A DNA stretch of 49,719 nt, taken from positions 1-49,719 of the IMG/VR virus record IMGVR_UViG_3300009001_002140; one strand, 5' to 3'. The stretch is from a virus. Below are positions 15,694-23,936 of this stretch, one piece after another (the stretch's first letter is position 1; every line of letters begins with the position of its first letter). A program made the position numbers and the translations under genes. The notes under the pieces were generated by a model. The model ran no database searches. It was not told the origin of the DNA and saw only the letters and a list, made by a program, of their open reading frames with translations.

Positions 15694-15889
15694 AACAGAA
15701 GAAGATAAACTTCGAGCTCATTACGAGGAATTAGAGAGAAAACATAGAGAACTTGACAACGAGCTAATCGAACGTTATAATAATCAAACAGTAACAGACG
15801 AAGTTCGTAGAATGAAAACTATGAAACTCTATTTAAAAGACGAAATGCATCGTATTAACGCTTACTTGATACAAAAAGGCTTAGAATGA
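15680..15889 (+). CDS. YdcH/DUF465-like coiled-coil protein
   Basis: A 69-residue helical protein. HRELDNELIERYNN and then MKTMKLYLKDEMHRI match the two-helix pattern of YdcH-family proteins (heptads, then L-K-x-x-K-L-x-L-K-D-E). Function of the family is not known. The start is at the ATG behind TGGAG inside the end of the dpdA-like gene. Confidence 0.65.
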   Translation: MSNYETEEDKLRAHYEELERKHRELDNELIERYNNQTVTDEVRRMKTMKLYLKDEMHRINAYLIQKGLE

Positions 15890-16416
15890 AAAGAGATTAC
15901 GAAAACGGTGAACACGACGATGTTGTGTTCTTTACAGGCATTGAAGTAGAACGTACACCTGCTTACGGCAAGAAAACACTATTTGTAACTGGCGTTCAAG
16001 ATATTGAAACAGTGTTTGAACATTTTGCAACACAAGAATGTGAGCATATTTTCTTTGGTGCTAATCATAGTTTTAATCCTGGCGTTAATTTTCCAAAAGA
16101 TGCAGATGCATGGGAAGAATGGGAAAACATGATTGAATACTTTTTAGAAAAGGGTGTACCTTGTACACTAGATGTTCCGTTCAGTCACGCAGAAGCATTA
16201 CTAGAAACTACAATGATTGAAACAGATTTGTTTATTCCACAAATCCGCATTCCACTTCCTTACATCAAGCAATATAATTATAACACTATGATTAAAATCG
16301 ATGACAGAGATTTTAAAGCAACTAATCCAGGTGTTTGGTGTCATAGACTACACAATCTAATGGACGATAAAAAATTCACTGATTGGAGTGAATACGAACT
16401 TGACAAACCTCTATAA
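15886..16416 (+). CDS. Conserved phage protein of unknown function
   Basis: A 176-residue alpha/beta protein that starts in the stop of the upstream gene (ATGA). It shows alternating strands and helices (VVFFTGIEV, TLFVTGV, HIFFGAN, CTLDVPF, IPQIRIPLP), which suggests a Rossmann-like or TIM-like fold. No catalytic signature is recognised. Its position between the DpdA-like and QueD-like genes makes a role in deazaguanine modification possible (inference only). Confidence 0.6.
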   Translation: MKRDYENGEHDDVVFFTGIEVERTPAYGKKTLFVTGVQDIETVFEHFATQECEHIFFGANHSFNPGVNFPKDADAWEEWENMIEYFLEKGVPCTLDVPFSHAEALLETTMIETDLFIPQIRIPLPYIKQYNYNTMIKIDDRDFKATNPGVWCHRLHNLMDDKKFTDWSEYELDKPL

Positions 16417-16434
16417 AGAAAGTATAGTAATAAT

Positions 16435-16896
16435 ATGCAAGAACGATATTATGAATATATGAAACGTAGAATGAAAGAAGAAGATAAAAAAATGTCAATG
16501 CAAAATGCAGAACGTAGTATTTGGGTAACCTTTTCAAAAGAAGGGGTACATATGTACCCAGGTGCTGACACAGATCCTAAACTAGCAACTGGCGATTGGG
16601 ATGATGTATCATTCCTTGGTATTCCACATCGTCATATTTTCCACTTTCGTGTTCGTATTGAAGTATTTCATAACGATCGCGACATTGAATTCATTCAGTT
16701 TAAACGCTGGATGGAACGGTTGTATGCAGAAGTAGATAGTTCTACAGCAGTACTACAACTTAACCACAAGTCATGTGAGATGATTGCAGATGACTTGTAT
16801 CAAGAAATTTCTAACAAATATCCAGGCCGGTTTGTAGAAATTAGTGTTGCTGAAGACAACGAAAACGGCTGTTCAATTTTTTACCCAAGGTCATAA
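16435..16896 (+). CDS. queD: QueD-like protein (6-pyruvoyl/6-carboxy-tetrahydropterin synthase family)
   Basis: A 153-residue T-fold candidate. PHRHIFHFRVRIEV (residues 64-77) matches the HGH zinc-binding strand of PTPS/QueD, LNHKSCEMIADDL (109-121) the (D)H-x-x-L-N / S-x-E-N helix, and VAEDNENGC (138-146) the late Glu (Glu140) before the last strand. The usual catalytic Cys four residues before HxH is replaced, so the active site is not standard. QueD converts the FolE product to 6-carboxy-tetrahydropterin, the substrate of QueE. The N-terminal 25 residues are extra and the start is uncertain. Confidence 0.6.
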   Translation: MQERYYEYMKRRMKEEDKKMSMQNAERSIWVTFSKEGVHMYPGADTDPKLATGDWDDVSFLGIPHRHIFHFRVRIEVFHNDRDIEFIQFKRWMERLYAEVDSSTAVLQLNHKSCEMIADDLYQEISNKYPGRFVEISVAEDNENGCSIFYPRS

Positions 16897-16918
16897 CCAT
16901 CATAAGAGGATTATTAAA

Positions 16919-17125
16919 ATGGCTAATAACTTTCCACCGGTACAAAAGATTTTTGACGACTTGGACAAGTTTCGCGACTATTGTCGCTTTGAAGGCAAGC
17001 CCTTCAATGAAGCAGATTTATACAACGATAAATCATGGGTTTGGGGTGCATACAAAAAGCACCAAGGTTGGTTGAGAGCTAAAGCTCGAAATAATAATAG
17101 GAATCAAGTACAAAGGAGAAGCTAA
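16919..17125 (+). CDS. Small conserved protein (68 aa)
   Basis: A basic protein with a helical centre (FDDLDKFRDYCRFEGKPF) and a Trp-rich segment (KSWVWGAYKKHQGW), ending in an Arg/Asn-rich tail. The AAGAGGA site at 16904-16910 fixes the ATG. Similar short proteins occur in T4-like marine phages. Nucleic-acid binding is possible from its charge. Confidence 0.65.
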   Translation: MANNFPPVQKIFDDLDKFRDYCRFEGKPFNEADLYNDKSWVWGAYKKHQGWLRAKARNNNRNQVQRRS

Positions 17126-18210
17126 TGACAATTTATATCGTAGACATTGAAGCAGTAGACACACGTTACACAAAGCAGTGGAAGGACTTTCTTCCTACGC
17201 AACTGCAACATGCTACGAATAATGAAGTTGTTGTAATTAGTGGAGGGGAAACGCCTCAGGCAACTACGCCTGGGGCTTTTCTTAACTTTGGTGGAACCAA
17301 TGTGTACAAGAGCAAACAGCTCGAACAAATTGGTGAAATGTTTTGCAAAGGAGAAATTAAAGATGGAGATTATTTCCTATATACGGATGCGTGGAACCCA
17401 ACTGTTATCCAGTTGCGCTACATGGCTGAACTCCTTGGGGTCGACATTAGAATTGGTGGTCTTTGGCATGCTGGTTCTTATGATCCACATGATTTCCTAG
17501 GTAGGCTCATAGGCGATAAGCCTTGGGTCAGACATGCTGAAAAAAGCATGTACTACACATACGATAACAACTTCTTTGCAACAGATTTTCATATCGATAT
17601 GTTTGTTGATACTATTTTAGATAAAAATAATAATGATCACTGGACAACTGAAGAAGTAATAGATTTTTACGAAACAACTCAACGTGTAGGTTGGCCTATG
17701 GAGTATCTAAAAGAAAGCCTTGTTACTTACAGCGGTATGGACAAACGCAATCTTATACTCTTTCCGCATCGCATTGCTCCAGAAAAACAAGTTGATATCT
17801 TCCGTGATCTATCAGAGCAACTTCCTGAATATGAATTTGTAGTGTGCCAAGAACGTGAACTTACTAAGAACGAATATCACAACTTGCTAGGCGAAGCTAA
17901 AATGGTGTTCTCAGCTAACTTGCAGGAAACACTTGGTATTAGTTGGTATGAAGGCGCACTTGTAAATGCTATTCCAATGGTTCCTGATAGACTGAGTTAT
18001 ACAGAAATGGCACTGCCTGAGTTTAAGTATCCTAGTGTGTGGACTGAAGACTTTGCTAGTTATCGCAAACATAGAGGAGAAGTTGTTGCTAAGATTCGTG
18101 ACTATATGGAAAACTATGACGATTACCTTGTAAGTTTAGACAAGCAACGAACTAAACTAAACAAAGATTTCTTTAGCGGAGCAGCATTGTATGACGCAAT
18201 CAAAGGATGA
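17125..18210 (+). CDS. GT-B glycosyltransferase
   Basis: A 361-residue protein. The C-terminal half has the GT4-like layout: LILFPHRIAPEKQVDIF, then EFVVCQ, then ANLQETLGISWYEGALVNAIPMV with the E-x(7)-E type donor-binding motif, and DRLSYTEM. It would transfer a sugar from a nucleotide donor to DNA, a protein or a glycan. Near the DpdA and sugar-nucleotide genes it may glycosylate modified DNA, but capsid or LPS glycosylation is equally possible. Good ribosome site AAAGGAG. Confidence 0.75.
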   Translation: MTIYIVDIEAVDTRYTKQWKDFLPTQLQHATNNEVVVISGGETPQATTPGAFLNFGGTNVYKSKQLEQIGEMFCKGEIKDGDYFLYTDAWNPTVIQLRYMAELLGVDIRIGGLWHAGSYDPHDFLGRLIGDKPWVRHAEKSMYYTYDNNFFATDFHIDMFVDTILDKNNNDHWTTEEVIDFYETTQRVGWPMEYLKESLVTYSGMDKRNLILFPHRIAPEKQVDIFRDLSEQLPEYEFVVCQERELTKNEYHNLLGEAKMVFSANLQETLGISWYEGALVNAIPMVPDRLSYTEMALPEFKYPSVWTEDFASYRKHRGEVVAKIRDYMENYDDYLVSLDKQRTKLNKDFFSGAALYDAIKG

Positions 18211-18604
18211 TACATTTACTATAGATATTAGTGATTTAAAGTTAGATGATATCTTAGATACTTCTGATAATATTACACTCGATCTAGGTGATATTAACAT
18301 GGGTACTACTACAACGTATTGGGCAGGCGATAGTGTAACTGATATAACTATGTCTACTGGCGATGGTACATTTACACTAACAAGCAATGATACCATTACA
18401 ATAGACGGGCATAATACTGAGTTTAACACAGATTGGATTTATAATTATAACCAAATTGACCCAGATAAAGTTGAACGTATGTGTAAACAGTATCCAGCAC
18501 TAGAAAAAGTTTGGCGCAACTTTAAAAGCGTATACGATATGGTTAAACAAGATTACGAAGGTAAGAAAAAAGCAGGAGAAATAGACGATGACCTTCCGTT
18601 CTAA
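18191..18604 (+). CDS. Conserved phage protein, beta-rich N-terminus
   Basis: A 137-residue protein. Residues 1-75 are Thr/Asp/Ile-rich, with many short strands (TFTLTSNDTITIDGHN). Residues 80-137 are helical with a charged end (LEKVWRNFKSVYDMVKQDYE ... DDDLPF). The C-terminal half resembles a short protein shared by many T4-like marine phages. It might be a virion component; no function is known. Confidence 0.6.
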   Translation: MTQSKDDTFTIDISDLKLDDILDTSDNITLDLGDINMGTTTTYWAGDSVTDITMSTGDGTFTLTSNDTITIDGHNTEFNTDWIYNYNQIDPDKVERMCKQYPALEKVWRNFKSVYDMVKQDYEGKKKAGEIDDDLPF

Positions 18605-19025
18605 ATTTTTAAACTGGCTAGAGAAATTAGGTCGTAAAAGAGTTATAATGGATAGACACAATAACGAGCCATACCTAACTAGGTATTACTTGTTTTTAAA
18701 AGAAAGGAAATGGTTTCCTTTTAACATTTTTTTACACAATTTCCACAAAGGAGACTTAGATGATTTACATGATCACCCTTGGCCTTTTATCACTTTTATC
18801 ATTAAAGGTGGTTATTGGGAACATACACCAAATGGCCGTTTTTGGCGCGGCGCAGGCACGTTACGGATTGCCAGCTGTCATAGCCTTCACCGTGTTGAGC
18901 TTGAACCTGGCGTTGATGTATGGACTTTATTCATCCCAGGTCCTAAGCTAAGAGATTGGGGATTCTTACGTAAAGGCGAATGGATTCAACACGAGCAATA
19001 TATGAGAGAAAAATATGAACGTTAA
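18588..19025 (+). CDS. Cupin-domain protein
   Basis: A 145-residue cupin. LHDHPWPFITFIIKGGYWEH (about 60-79) matches cupin motif 1 with its His pair and Glu, and LHRVELEPGVDVWTLFIPGP matches motif 2 with its distal His. A metal-dependent isomerase, dioxygenase or sugar-epimerase role is possible; the substrate is unknown. It overlaps both neighbours, next to a phosphoribosyltransferase. Confidence 0.7.
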   Translation: MTFRSKFLNWLEKLGRKRVIMDRHNNEPYLTRYYLFLKERKWFPFNIFLHNFHKGDLDDLHDHPWPFITFIIKGGYWEHTPNGRFWRGAGTLRIASCHSLHRVELEPGVDVWTLFIPGPKLRDWGFLRKGEWIQHEQYMREKYER

Positions 19026-19581
19026 AAAGCACTATTATTCGTGGCAGGATGTAGAACGTGCTTGCCTAAACATTGCATTACAAATGTATAACGACAACTG
19101 GAAGCCTGACTATATTGTAGGTATTACTCGAGGCGGCAACGTACCTGCTACTATTTTATCTAATATGTTAGGTGTACGTTGCGAAGCACTAAAGGTTAGT
19201 TTGCGTGATAACTACGACGGTGAAAGCAGTGAATCTAACTGCTGGATGGCAGAAGATGCGTTTGGCTATATTCCTATAGAAGAACAAGAAACTTGTCGCT
19301 GGGATAATAAACTACGCAAGAACATTCTTATTGTAGACGATATCAACGATACTGGTGCTACATTCAACTGGATTAAACAGGACTGGATGAGCGGATGTTT
19401 GCCCAATGAAGAAGATGCGTGGAACAGTGTTTGGGGTGGACAAAATCCTAATGTTCGATTTGCTGTTATTACAGAAAATCTTTCTAGCAACTTTGATGGT
19501 GTACGTTATTACGTACACGAAGTTAATAAAGCAGAAGAAGATGTTTGGCTTGTATATCCTTGGGAGAATGTAGGGAAATGA
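19015..19581 (+). CDS. Phosphoribosyltransferase
   Basis: A 188-residue type I PRTase. NILIVDDINDTGATF is the PRPP-binding motif, and IVGITRGGNVPA matches the loop after the first strand (the RGG of xanthine-guanine PRTases). Members move a phosphoribose between PRPP and a purine or pyrimidine base. Close to FolE, QueD and QueE genes, it might handle a purine or deazapurine base; simple purine salvage is the default reading. Confidence 0.8.
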   Translation: MNVKKHYYSWQDVERACLNIALQMYNDNWKPDYIVGITRGGNVPATILSNMLGVRCEALKVSLRDNYDGESSESNCWMAEDAFGYIPIEEQETCRWDNKLRKNILIVDDINDTGATFNWIKQDWMSGCLPNEEDAWNSVWGGQNPNVRFAVITENLSSNFDGVRYYVHEVNKAEEDVWLVYPWENVGK

Positions 19582-19781
19582 ACGAAAAAGAACGACAAGA
19601 TAAATTAAATTATCTCAAAGGTTTAGAGAGTAGTATACAAGCAAGACTTGAAGAGCTAAAAGAAGCACAAGAAAACAATGCAAAAGGTAATCATATAAAC
19701 AGTATTCAATCTGGAATTTTTGCAAGACGTAGACAGATTGCGAAACTAAAAAGAGAATTAGGCATTGAAAGAAAGAACTAA
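19578..19781 (+). CDS. Small coiled-coil protein (67 aa)
   Basis: A helical, charged protein with heptads (LEELKEAQE and ARRRQIAKLKREL) separated by a Gly/Asn turn, so probably a helical hairpin. It starts in the stop of the PRTase (ATGA). Function is unknown. Confidence 0.6.
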   Translation: MNEKERQDKLNYLKGLESSIQARLEELKEAQENNAKGNHINSIQSGIFARRRQIAKLKRELGIERKN

Positions 19782-19792
19782 GGAGTCGTAAA

Positions 19793-20518
19793 ATGGCAAC
19801 AACAGAAGAAAAGGTAGAACTAGTAGAAACAATCAAAGGTCCACGATACTACCGCATTCACATTTCAGGATACGGTGGCGAAGCGGCTTATATGAGCATT
19901 ACAAAAGAAGCACACGACTTTTGGCAACCTATTTGCGAAGAACACGGTGACAGTGACTTTGTTAACTATCTTGTATCAGACGAGGATGAAGAAGAATACG
20001 AAAACATCGATAGTGTCCCGCCTGAAGCAGACTTTCTAACTAGTTATGGCGCCGACGATTACAAGTCATCTTGGTACGAAGCACCATCTGAATATGAGCA
20101 TCAATGGGGTGTTGAAATTGGTAGTGCATATATGGACATTGACGAAGTAGACAGCGATGACTATAGTGCAAACGTTGTTCGTGAAGTAATGAATCGTGAA
20201 GGTGTACAAGACTTGTGTGAACGAATTGGTGAAGAAACAGATTGGAATGTAGAAATGTGGGATTCACAAGAGTGTTATGCTGGTGAAGATGTAGAGTATA
20301 TTGCACAGATGTATTCAAGTGAAAAAGGGTCGTTCTTTGATGGCGTAATTGAAACCGTAGGAGAGTTTGATCCTAAGAAACTTGAGTTTCATTGTAGCGA
20401 ATATGACAACGGCGAAGAATGTATTACATCAATTGTATATGACGGTGTTGAAATTGATAATAATGGTGGCGATACTAACGGAAAAGGCTACTACGCAAGT
20501 GTATGGAAAAATAATTAA
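19793..20518 (+). CDS. Acidic conserved phage protein
   Basis: A 241-residue, strongly acidic protein with an AAGGAG site. It begins with a Y-Y-R-I-H-I strand and has long Asp/Glu-rich stretches (DEDEEEYENIDS). The C-terminal part repeats a strand-rich pattern. The acidity could mimic DNA (for example an anti-restriction or polymerase-binding protein), but nothing specific is visible. Its stop overlaps the next ATG (TAATG). Confidence 0.55.
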   Translation: MATTEEKVELVETIKGPRYYRIHISGYGGEAAYMSITKEAHDFWQPICEEHGDSDFVNYLVSDEDEEEYENIDSVPPEADFLTSYGADDYKSSWYEAPSEYEHQWGVEIGSAYMDIDEVDSDDYSANVVREVMNREGVQDLCERIGEETDWNVEMWDSQECYAGEDVEYIAQMYSSEKGSFFDGVIETVGEFDPKKLEFHCSEYDNGEECITSIVYDGVEIDNNGGDTNGKGYYASVWKNN

Positions 20519-20943
20519 TGATTGATACTTTAGAAAAAGCTCAACAAGAAGGTCGTGCACCTTGGACTGATGTAGAATATAACACAAAGGATTTTGTTGT
20601 ATACAAAGACAAGTTTCCAGTTACAGAAGGTCATACATTAGTTGTTCCAAAACAAAACACTGTAGATGACATCATGCGTTGTTTTAAATTTGCTGTAGAA
20701 ATGGGCAATCAAAATGTTCAAAGTTTAGCAAATAATATTACAGGTTATAATGTAGGAATTAATGCAGGAGAAAGTGCGGGACAAACTTGCATGTATCCCC
20801 ATGTACATTTAATATTCCGTAGACACGGAGATTGCGAAAATCCAAAAGGAGGTATACGTCATTGTGTTCCCGGTAAAGGAGATTATACTAGACTTTCTTC
20901 TGGATTTACAGAATATGATATAAGCACTCTTGAAAGGACGTAA
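20518..20943 (+). CDS. HIT-family nucleotide-binding protein
   Basis: A 141-residue HIT protein. FPVTEGHTLVVPK is the central HIT strand and YPHVHLIFRR holds the H-x-H-x motif with the nucleophilic His. GINAGESAGQT precedes it as in Hint proteins. The extra C-terminal part (NPKGGIRHCVPGKGDY) is seen in phage and bacterial Hint-like members. It probably hydrolyses nucleoside phosphoramidates or dinucleotides. Confidence 0.85.
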   Translation: MIDTLEKAQQEGRAPWTDVEYNTKDFVVYKDKFPVTEGHTLVVPKQNTVDDIMRCFKFAVEMGNQNVQSLANNITGYNVGINAGESAGQTCMYPHVHLIFRRHGDCENPKGGIRHCVPGKGDYTRLSSGFTEYDISTLERT

Positions 20944-21627
20944 ATGAATACTGTACCAATTCCAGATAAAGTTATAGAATTTAATCCTTTAAAAATGGAT
21001 AACGAAGTTCTAGTAGATGATTATCTATGGCTATTTAAATTTGACGATATTGATAATAACAAATTGTTACAGACCTGTTTTGATGTAGGAAATTATATAG
21101 ATGATAATTTTCCTCCTGTTCCTGATACAGGAGTTTATGGATGTCCAACATCCTATTACCACGGACATTATAATCTTTTTAGTTTTCCCAGTACTGAATT
21201 ATATAAGCTATACAATAATATGGCTAAAAAATTATATTCAGTGATGAGAGAAGATGATTATTACATACGGTGTTGGGTTAATTTATTTGAACCTGGTCAA
21301 AATATAGATTGGCACAAACATTGGGGTAAAGATAGTAGAGCTTATCACGGATTTTATTGTGTTAATGTAGAAGGCGAAAATCATTCTTATACAGACTATC
21401 TTATAAAAGGGTACTGGGATAATCGATTTAGAGTATTAAGTAAGAATGGATATTGTGTATTTGGAAAATCTGAAGATGATTTGCATAGAGCTTCGCCCTG
21501 GGAAAATGATGGTTATAGAGTTACTATAGCATTTGACGTAGGGCCAATATCAGTTTTACAAACGCAAAATGGGTATATGACTGACAAGCCTCATGATTTA
21601 ATACCTTTAATTAAAAAAAATGTTTGA
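20944..21627 (+). CDS. 2OG-Fe(II) oxygenase-like protein
   Basis: A 227-residue protein. IDWHKHWGKDSRAYHGFYCV gives candidate iron ligands, GYCVFGKSEDDLHRASPW the distal His, and GYRVTIAFD the Arg for 2OG. The order fits a double-stranded beta-helix oxygenase; the exact ligand pair is uncertain. It starts one base after the HIT gene stop. Confidence 0.6.
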   Translation: MNTVPIPDKVIEFNPLKMDNEVLVDDYLWLFKFDDIDNNKLLQTCFDVGNYIDDNFPPVPDTGVYGCPTSYYHGHYNLFSFPSTELYKLYNNMAKKLYSVMREDDYYIRCWVNLFEPGQNIDWHKHWGKDSRAYHGFYCVNVEGENHSYTDYLIKGYWDNRFRVLSKNGYCVFGKSEDDLHRASPWENDGYRVTIAFDVGPISVLQTQNGYMTDKPHDLIPLIKKNV

Positions 21628-21652
21628 CAAAAACCTAAATAAAGTATATAAT
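21624..21652 (+). promoter_or_regulatory. Consensus sigma70-type promoter for folE
   Basis: TTGACA (21624-21629), 17 bases, TATAAT (21647-21652): an exact consensus. It overlaps the end of the oxygenase gene and drives folE, 44 bases on. Confidence 0.9.
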
Positions 21653-21695
21653 ATAAACAATAAGACATCCTCGTCTTTAACTCGGAGAATATAAA

Positions 21696-22379
21696 TTGAG
21701 CAAAGCAGAACAAATTAAAGCAAAACTAGAAGATGCTGGTATCCGTTACTGGGCAGGCGATAATATTTCAGAAGTCCTACAAAACGGTGACAAAGAAGCA
21801 CTTATTGATGATGCTACACTAGCATTTGAAGGTGTACTTGATGCACTACTAATTGATCGTCATAACGATCCTAACTCTAAAGGCACAGCAAAACGTCTTG
21901 CTAAAATGTACTTTAATGAGATTATGGCAGGACGTTACGATCCTGCACCAGATGCAACAGCATTTCCAAACGACTCAGATGAACGTTACGAAGGTATGCT
22001 TGTAGTGCGTTCTGAACTTAAAAGTATGTGTTCACATCATCACCAGCCAGTAGCAGGTGTTGCATATATTGGTATTATTGCCGCAGACAAATTAATTGGC
22101 TTATCTAAATACACACGTATTGCACAGTGGTGTGCTAGACGTGGTACACTGCAAGAAGAACTTGCAAACGACATCGCACGTGAAATCCAAAAAGCAACTG
22201 GTGCAGAACACTTAGGTGTTTACATTCAAGCAACACACGGTTGCTGTGAGAATCGCGGTATTATGGCACATAGTTCATTGACACAAACAACTGTACTTAA
22301 AGGTGCGTTTAAAGATGATCCCGGTACAAAGAAAGAGTTCTTTGACAACATTAAACTACAACAGGAGTTCAGCTGCTAA
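21696..22379 (+). CDS. folE: GTP cyclohydrolase I
   Basis: A 227-residue enzyme that converts GTP to 7,8-dihydroneopterin triphosphate, the first step of folate and 7-deazaguanine synthesis. MCSHHHQPVAG holds zinc-ligand Cys and His residues, IGLSKYTRI the conserved GLSK segment, and THGCCENRG the third zinc Cys. The start is TTG behind CGGAG. It has its own exact promoter and leads into queE, so its product most likely feeds 7-deazaguanine synthesis. Confidence 0.93.
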   Translation: MSKAEQIKAKLEDAGIRYWAGDNISEVLQNGDKEALIDDATLAFEGVLDALLIDRHNDPNSKGTAKRLAKMYFNEIMAGRYDPAPDATAFPNDSDERYEGMLVVRSELKSMCSHHHQPVAGVAYIGIIAADKLIGLSKYTRIAQWCARRGTLQEELANDIAREIQKATGAEHLGVYIQATHGCCENRGIMAHSSLTQTTVLKGAFKDDPGTKKEFFDNIKLQQEFSC

Positions 22380-22489
22380 TGGGTGATTATATTGCAGTGC
22401 GCATAGCACAAGTGTTTATTATAGCAGTGTTTGTAATGGGTATGATAGGTTTAGGAATTGAATTGTACACAGGAAGGTTGCCACTATGA
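22379..22489 (+). CDS. Small membrane protein (36 aa)
   Basis: One hydrophobic segment (about residues 5-29) and a short polar tail. It is coupled at both ends: TAATG with folE and ATGA with queE, and AGGAAGG inside it serves queE. It may act mainly as a translational bridge, or be a real single-pass protein. Confidence 0.5.
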   Translation: MGDYIAVRIAQVFIIAVFVMGMIGLGIELYTGRLPL

Positions 22490-23379
22490 AGCTACGTTAT
22501 TCAGAAGCATTTTACAGTGTACAGGGCGAAGGCAAGTTTGTTGGAGTCCCTAGTGTGTTCTTAAGAACTTTTGGTTGTAACTTTCGTTGTATGAACTTTG
22601 GCACAGGTGAAACAAAAGATCGTTGGACACTACACAAAGAAGGTAAAAAATACAACGATGAAGTTGCAGAACTAATTGCAAAAGATGTTCACAAGACTAC
22701 AAAAGAGTTTAACGACTTGCCTATCATCCACACAGGCTGTGACACATATGCAAGTATCTATCCAGAGTTTAAACACTTTAATAAACTTGCAGAAGTAGAC
22801 GAAGTGGTTGAACATCTTCTTTCACTTACTCCAGAAGGTAAGTGGACAATGGATAATGGTCAAGACATCCATTTGATATTAACAGGTGGAGAACCTTTGT
22901 TAGCGTGGCAAAAGCTCTACATAGATTTATTTGAGCATCCAAAGATGCAGGACTTAAAAAATGTTACATTTGAAACAAACACTACACAACGTCTACATGA
23001 CGATTTCTACAACTATCTCAACAATCAAACAAGATTTACAGTTACGTGGTCTTGTTCCCCAAAACTTAGTGTTTCAGGAGAACCTTGGGATACTGCTATA
23101 CTGCCTGCTGTCGCTAGTCAGTATAGCCATATTAACGGCAGTGACATTTATCTTAAGTTTGTTGTCGCTACTCAAGATGATTTTGACGAAGTTAGCAGGG
23201 CTGTGGACGCTTACAAAAGTGCCGGGCTACAATGTCCAGTATATCTTATGCCGTTGGGTGGACGCAGTGAAGAATATTCCCTCAACGTTAAAGACGTGGC
23301 AGAAGCCTGTATGGCGAGAGGATGGCGATTCACTCCAAGACTCCACATATCGCTATTCGGGAATGCCTGGGGGACTTAG
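22486..23379 (+). CDS. queE: QueE-like 7-carboxy-7-deazaguanine synthase (radical SAM)
   Basis: A 297-residue enzyme. YSVQGEGKFVGVPSVFLRTFGC is shared with QueE (key YSVQGEG at 10-16). The cluster loop is unusual: Cys31 and Cys35 are followed by Phe38 where the third Cys is expected, but GCDT at 84-87 supplies Cys85 in the C-D-T context normal for QueE, after an insert of about 47 residues. ILTGGEP is the SAM-binding GGE motif. It would turn 6-carboxy-tetrahydropterin into 7-carboxy-7-deazaguanine for the DpdA pathway. It follows folE closely. Confidence 0.85.
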   Translation: MKLRYSEAFYSVQGEGKFVGVPSVFLRTFGCNFRCMNFGTGETKDRWTLHKEGKKYNDEVAELIAKDVHKTTKEFNDLPIIHTGCDTYASIYPEFKHFNKLAEVDEVVEHLLSLTPEGKWTMDNGQDIHLILTGGEPLLAWQKLYIDLFEHPKMQDLKNVTFETNTTQRLHDDFYNYLNNQTRFTVTWSCSPKLSVSGEPWDTAILPAVASQYSHINGSDIYLKFVVATQDDFDEVSRAVDAYKSAGLQCPVYLMPLGGRSEEYSLNVKDVAEACMARGWRFTPRLHISLFGNAWGT

Positions 23380-23455
23380 TGAAGAAGATCTTGAAATCCT
23401 ACGTGGTAAAAAGATCACAGAAGAACAATATGAAAAAGTAAGGAGGCAGTTATGA
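23363..23455 (+). CDS. Small hypothetical protein (30 aa)
   Basis: A 30-residue charged helix (SEEDLEILRGKKITEEQYEK) overlapping the queE end and coupled to the next gene by ATGA. An upstream extension of the frame lies inside queE and is not believed. AAGGAGG within it serves the next gene. Moderate support only. Confidence 0.4.
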   Translation: MPGGLSEEDLEILRGKKITEEQYEKVRRQL

Positions 23456-23835
23456 AAAAATTTTTAAAAGACATAACAGGCATCACAAAAAAAGAAAAAG
23501 AACTAGAAGAGCAGGAAATGGCTCTTCTTAAAAAGAAAGATCCTAAAGAATATGCCACTAGGCGTAAAGAACCTTGGGTCAGTGTATTAGATGTTAAAGT
23601 AAATGAAGATAACGTTCGCAACGGTTTCTTTGAACTTGACTGGAACAAATACTTTATTGCACAACTAATTGAAAATGGTTACGGTGTAGACAATGATCCA
23701 GAAGAAGAAATTGTAGATCGTTGGTTCCGTGATATCGTTTACAATATGCTAGAAGCCGAAGGGCAAAGTACTGATAGAGGTGCTGGTTATATTAATGTTG
23801 TTCCTATATCAAAAGGCAAAAGCGAAGTATCATGA
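23452..23835 (+). CDS. Conserved phage protein (127 aa)
   Basis: A charged N-terminal helix (KKEKELEEQEMALL), then a conserved block around EPWVSVLDVKVNED and GFFELDWNKYFI, then an acidic helix with WFRDIV. I recognise the block as one found in many T4-like marine phages, without known function. Strong AAGGAGG site. Confidence 0.65.
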   Translation: MKKFLKDITGITKKEKELEEQEMALLKKKDPKEYATRRKEPWVSVLDVKVNEDNVRNGFFELDWNKYFIAQLIENGYGVDNDPEEEIVDRWFRDIVYNMLEAEGQSTDRGAGYINVVPISKGKSEVS

Positions 23836-23930
23836 TTTTTAAAAAGCTCTTTGGATATATTCCTGTTTTTAAACTTGACAAAAGTAAACATAGACAATAT
23901 AATAGTTTATATGAAGACTTATGTATGTGA
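23832..23930 (+). CDS. Possible small protein (32 aa)
   Basis: A basic 32-residue frame coupled by ATGA to the previous gene. The promoter at 23875-23903 lies inside it, so it may be only spacer. Confidence 0.3.
   Translation: MIFKKLFGYIPVFKLDKSKHRQYNSLYEDLCM
23875..23903 (+). promoter_or_regulatory. Consensus sigma70-type promoter for RNase H gene
   Basis: TTGACA (23875-23880), 17 bases, TATAAT (23898-23903): an exact consensus, 34 bases before the ATG at 23937. Confidence 0.88.
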
Positions 23931-23936
23931 GGACAA

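Noticed and set aside
22486-22620. QueE read as inactive because the third Cys of CxxxCxxC is Phe
   Set aside because: A Cys in the expected C-D-T context occurs 47 residues later and other QueE motifs are intact, so an insertion is more likely than loss.
22961-23362. Long overlapping frame inside queE leading into the 30-residue gene
   Set aside because: It lies in the +1 frame of a well-supported gene, and its composition is unlike a protein; only the end beyond queE is kept as possible.
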